This document shows positions 60,716 to 64,000 of a stretch of DNA of 64,000 nucleotides, in pieces. The notes beneath the pieces are model-generated. The model ran no database searches. It was not told the DNA's origin and saw nothing but the letters and a program-made list of their open reading frames with translations. The DNA comes from Plectrocnemia conspersa (Eukaryota > Arthropoda > Insecta > Trichoptera > Polycentropodidae). Numbering within the stretch: position 1 is the first letter of the stretch; the number at the start of each line of letters is the position of its first letter. Where the stretch lies: assembly GCA_009617715.1 (NCBI GenBank), contig VTFK01000306.1, forward strand, positions 310,001 to 374,000. Direction: 5' to 3'. A program made the translations under genes and the position numbers.

Positions 60716-61145
60716 TGTTATATTTTCGCGTGAGCTCGATGAAAATCGGTATTTAGGGGGGGTCGGTCATCAGACGATGACTGACCGTGAGGTTTGAAGT
60801 TATTAGTTAGAATGCTGACGAACAAGGGACTTTCCCCTATTTATATAAGTGTGTTAATTAGATGTAAGAGAGGGGTGGTTCGTCGTCTTAGTCCATAAAA
60901 AGCCCCTCTGGATCAAAACTCTTATGTAAGTTCATAGATCCCACATAAACAAAGAGTTGTAGTGTTTATCAATATGAATGCTGACGAACGAAGGACATTC
61001 CCCTATTTATATAAGTATGTTAATTAGGTGTAAGAAAGGGGTGCTTCGTCGTGTTAGTCCATAAAAAGGACCTCTGGATCAAAACTCTTATGTAAGTTCA
61101 TTGCTCCCACATAAACAAAGAGTTGTAATATATAAATATATAACA
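60716..61145 (-). repeat. 5' LTR of the non-autonomous element
   Basis: 430-bp copy of 57720-58151 with the same internal duplication (units at 60811 and 60977). Only the G-run length was seen to differ. Confidence 0.88.
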
Positions 61146-61149
61146 ATAC

Positions 61150-62080
61150 TCTCGTGACGGTTGATCAAACATCGTTCAATTTCTACCGTTTGAAACATGA
61201 GGTTAAGGCAACATCTAATTTATCCATACATATAAATCAATTATGATTACACGCAAGCAGTAGTAAATGATTTATACGAGGAGAAAATCTGAATACTTTC
61301 AGCGAACAATGGTAGCAATTCACATCTTGAGTTGTATTATACGAATTGTCTATACTTAAGAACCTTTTGACATGAGAGTTTATCGTACGATGACCACGTT
61401 AGCGGTTTACGATTATTGTTATTTAATTTCCTATCGCCGGTGGTAGCAGTAGCTCTTGGCGCCATCTCGATTTCTATGGATTTCACCATCGTCACGATGG
61501 CGAAGAAGTGAAACTCGACCGCAGCTCGCCTATCCCATTTCCGGCCCGTGATCATCCCAAGACGCGAATGTGAATATAAAAATTAATAACTCGAAATTAG
61601 GGTTATGATTGAACGTTTATTGTAGAATCACGATTCGATACTGCCACTGTCAGGGTCGACTGGCGATTAAAAAACGCCATAAAGATTTCGTGTAGCTTTT
61701 TTATGCGGTCGGATTAAAATGTGAATTAATGCGGAAAAACATTTTCGCGAGTCAGAAGATATGTAGTTTTGATTCCAAACCAGTTTTTTCGAAACCTCTA
61801 GATATGGCAGTAAATAAAGAAAGTAATTAACAGTCCATGATTGTAATACACGATCAGACTTTATGAATATTGATATTTATGGTATTGAAGGACTCTTCCG
61901 CGATCGTTTATTATTATTGCAAACGTATTTAATTAATTTGCTCCTCTGTTAATTATTTTATCGCATATTTGTGACAGGCAAGAATTTTTACACTGTTCTT
62001 AAACAGTATAACATCACACGAAGTTACAGTTTTTAGAACTTGAACTAAAAAAAATCCTGCACTTAATCTCAGTAGAAGTT
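61150..62080. other. Non-coding; small island at 61.38-61.57 kb
   Basis: The stretch 61380-61570 is less AT-rich and holds the palindrome CCATCGTCACGATGG. The 72-codon minus ORF over it has no known domain. The rest is AT-rich without features. Confidence 0.4.
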
Positions 62081-62084
62081 TAAA

Positions 62085-62570
62085 CTGATTAACAGTGCGG
62101 CGATGGCCACGAGAAAGATCAATTTGGGATTAGGCGAGGGTGCTGTTAGTCAAAAAAATGTAAGGTAAGTGTAAGTATGAGAAATTTTTAGCTAGGGATA
62201 TTAATCTTAAAAATAAAATAACCCCGTGAAAGACCTTTATCTGATGTTCATGAAAAAATATTGAGAAACGTTGTTTAAGCTAATCTACAAACAAATATTC
62301 GAATACTCCTGTATTCAGAGGTTTTTCCTGTAACCGTTTCACAAAATTTGGATACCATAATAAAGGTGAAAAAATGGATAATTCTTGTTTGAAAAGGACG
62401 CGCGCTATGCAATACATTCTACCATGCTGCGCACATTACTATTGTTATTCGACTCTTTGCTTACCGATCGCCTGAGTGAACATACATTCGGGGATGTGTT
62501 CAAGAATGTATGTTCTTTATTAGTCCTCAGATACAATAGAAAACCTATTATCTGATATAAAAAAAAAAAA
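62085..62570 (+). pseudogene. Mariner transposase relic
   Basis: Plus strand starts ARKINLGLGEGAVSQKNV (helix-turn-helix region, like 33.46 kb). After frame changes it gives RPLSDVHEKILRNVV, ANLQTNIR and IKVKKW, the order of mariner N-terminal domains. Stops and shifts throughout; no catalytic domain is recognisable. Confidence 0.65.
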
Positions 62571-62983
62571 AATTCTCTACGATATACAGAGTTTTCACTC
62601 AAAAAAATATGGTGGGTTGATTAATCAATTGTTTCTTGAACTAGTTGAAATACTTACAGCGGTATCAGATTATAACCGTGATAAATTAAGCCATGCTTAG
62701 TAAATTAACTATAAAATATACGAGATTAGTAAGCAGAATTATGACGACTTGGCGACTTCTAAAAATAGAGATTTTTATATAAAAGGGATTCATTCATCAG
62801 ACAAATTTCAATTACTATTAATGGAGCATATTTTGATTAGAAAATTATAGTAAAAATAAATTAAGGCGTTTTAAATCGCATCTCAAAAATATTGGCCAGT
62901 TTATATGAAACAACCTAAAAGTTAAAATCTTTAAAGTAACTAGGATGCCTATATTTTGACTTTGCAAACTTTAATTTTTATTA

Positions 62984-63640
62984 CTTTTAATTAGGGATTC
63001 CAATCCCGGGCCAAAATTTTGATCCCGGGATTTCGGTATTGCAATTAGTCGATCCCGGGATCCCGGGACCAGTCCCGGGATAATTTTCATGCTATTTTAT
63101 CGATAAAAATAATTTAAAATGAATAATACGATATATTTTACATCTGTTTTTTATAACGTACAATGTATAAAGTACGTATAATTTTAGTCTTGGACTTAAA
63201 ATAGAAAATAATATAATAAAAATAAAAATGGAAAGGTCTTATATATTTATTTGAGAAGAAAAAAATGAACTTTTGACAATGTATGCACATAGGTATGTAC
63301 ATTCATAGACACAATTAATTGAAAACATTATTTTGAATAAAACTCATGAAGTAACATCAAAGCATCAAGTCTTTTATCACTTAGCCTTGATCTGATTTTG
63401 GTTCCTAAGCAGCCTGCTGCTGAAAAATCACGTTCAGACTCACAGCCTCAAAGATTCACAGATGACACGTGCAACTCGCGCAAGTTTGTACACGAAATAT
63501 AACGATGTTGTCAATAATAATTCGATTGTGCTTGATAAATCAACCAATCCGAAAAATTCGGGATTATGTTTTATAATCCCGGGACTCATCGGGTATTGAA
63601 AATCGTTCGGGATCCCGGGATTGGAATCCCTACTTTTAAT
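62984..63640 (-). mobile_element. hAT derivative with transposase C-terminal remnant
   Basis: Element 62992-63632 (641 bp) between perfect 8-bp duplications CTTTTAAT (62984-62991 and 63633-63640). Inverted ends are TAGGGATTCCAATCCCGGG and its complement, followed inside by several CCCGGGAT repeats. On the minus strand at about 63343-63440 it encodes SERDFSAAGCLGTKIRSRLS and DKRLDALMLLHE, the conserved C-terminal dimerisation block of hAT transposases; a stop codon lies just upstream. This is an internally deleted, non-autonomous copy whose ends would need a full-length relative. Confidence 0.88.
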
Positions 63641-64000
63641 TAAAACACTTTATTTGATTCTTAAATTTGTACTGAGCTAAAGCAATCCTTCAGCTGAATG
63701 AAATATCTGCAAAGATAGATATCGTTAATATTTCGTACATTGCAGAACAATTTAATCAGATGTACATTTTAAACTTGTCTTAATTTTGTATATTTTATGT
63801 TATTAAATAATAAACATATTTTTTAATATACACCTTGTGTTAAAAATGGTTTTAAAAAAATTATCGTATTATTGTAAAAATAATATATGGTTTAAAAATA
63901 TTCTTGAAATTTATATATAGGTTAAAATCGGAGCAATAACAAAGTTTATTCTTTTATAAGATCACCTAAACTGTTTTCTATTCCTTATCTTTATTGCGTT
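63641..64000. other. AT-rich end of window, nothing seen
   Basis: No ORF or repeat that can be supported. Confidence 0.5.

Larger units (their letters stand above)
57716..61149 (-). mobile_element. Recent non-autonomous LTR retrotransposon
   Basis: Flanked by the 4-bp duplication ATAC (57716-57719 and 61146-61149). LTRs lie at 57720-58151 (432 bp) and 60716-61145 (430 bp). They are identical as far as I compared them, apart from a G run of nine versus seven. Both LTRs begin and end with the inverted TGTTATAT/ATATAACA. Sense is the minus strand: next to the right LTR a TTGGTGGCAGCGC sequence could bind a tRNA 3' end, and next to the left LTR is a purine tract (AAGGGTGGGGG). The 2.56-kb interior is extremely AT-rich and holds no gag or pol, so the copy depends on proteins from elsewhere. 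Confidence 0.88.

Noticed and set aside
61337..61555. Possible small gene on the minus strand
   Set aside because: Seventy-two codons without domain, conserved start context or splice support.
1..64000. CRISPR arrays, operons, bacterial or phage genes
   Set aside because: Not present; introns, LINEs, LTR and hAT elements show nuclear insect DNA.

Overview
Eukaryotic, almost certainly insect DNA, most likely lepidopteran. The background is very AT-rich, genes are split by GT-AG introns, and the intergenic space is filled with decayed transposons. The species cannot be told from the sequence; the lepidopteran call rests on gene and transposon character and is an inference.

Three host genes can be read. 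(1) A two-exon metallothionein on the minus strand (472-1001), with a TATA box upstream. (2) A large plus-strand gene (6730-18164) that I identify as mesh, the smooth septate junction protein. It has a signal peptide, NIDO, an IPT-like domain, AMOP, von Willebrand D with a GDPH site, sushi and a transmembrane helix. All 15 common coding exons can be joined with matching splice phases. After exon 15 there are two alternative endings, each with its own transmembrane helix. Two single-base reading-frame problems, in the first and the long last exon, deserve checking. (3) An eleven-exon minus-strand gene (20030-23675) that I identify as LARGE, the bifunctional xylosyl/glucuronyl-transferase, with both DxD motifs and every splice phase consistent; its start codon is unresolved. 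A small possible first exon of a divergent plus-strand gene lies at 23770-23800.

At 24892-28819 sits a compact, strikingly GC-rich LTR retroelement on the minus strand. It has identical 106-bp terminal repeats, a gag with two CCHC knuckles, and a pol with protease, reverse transcriptase, RNase H and integrase. Pol lies in the -1 frame, and a GGGAAAA slippery heptamer stands in the correct phase in the overlap. At 57720-61145 is a second recent LTR insertion (4-bp target duplication, 430/432-bp LTRs) with no long ORF; each LTR carries a tandem duplication of its promoter-like part. At 62992-63632 is a short hAT derivative with perfect 8-bp target duplications and a remnant of the transposase dimerisation domain.

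From about 28.8 to 64 kb there is no host coding sequence I can support. A CpG-containing stretch at 36.29-36.59 kb ends in a strong splice donor and may be a 5'-UTR exon of a gene continuing to the right. The following 27 kb would then be its intron, holding non-coding islands at 48.9-52.5 kb and 55.95-56.44 kb that look less AT-rich than their surroundings. The rest is a graveyard: reverse-transcriptase fragments (0, 12.6, 40.2, 43 and 54.5 kb), mariner/Tc1 fragments (9, 33.5, 57.3 and 62.3 kb), tRNA-derived SINE-like pieces (31.2 and 47 kb), LTR fragments (35.6, 46.3 and 55.5 kb), and two remarkable perfect palindromes at 46.76-46.86 kb.
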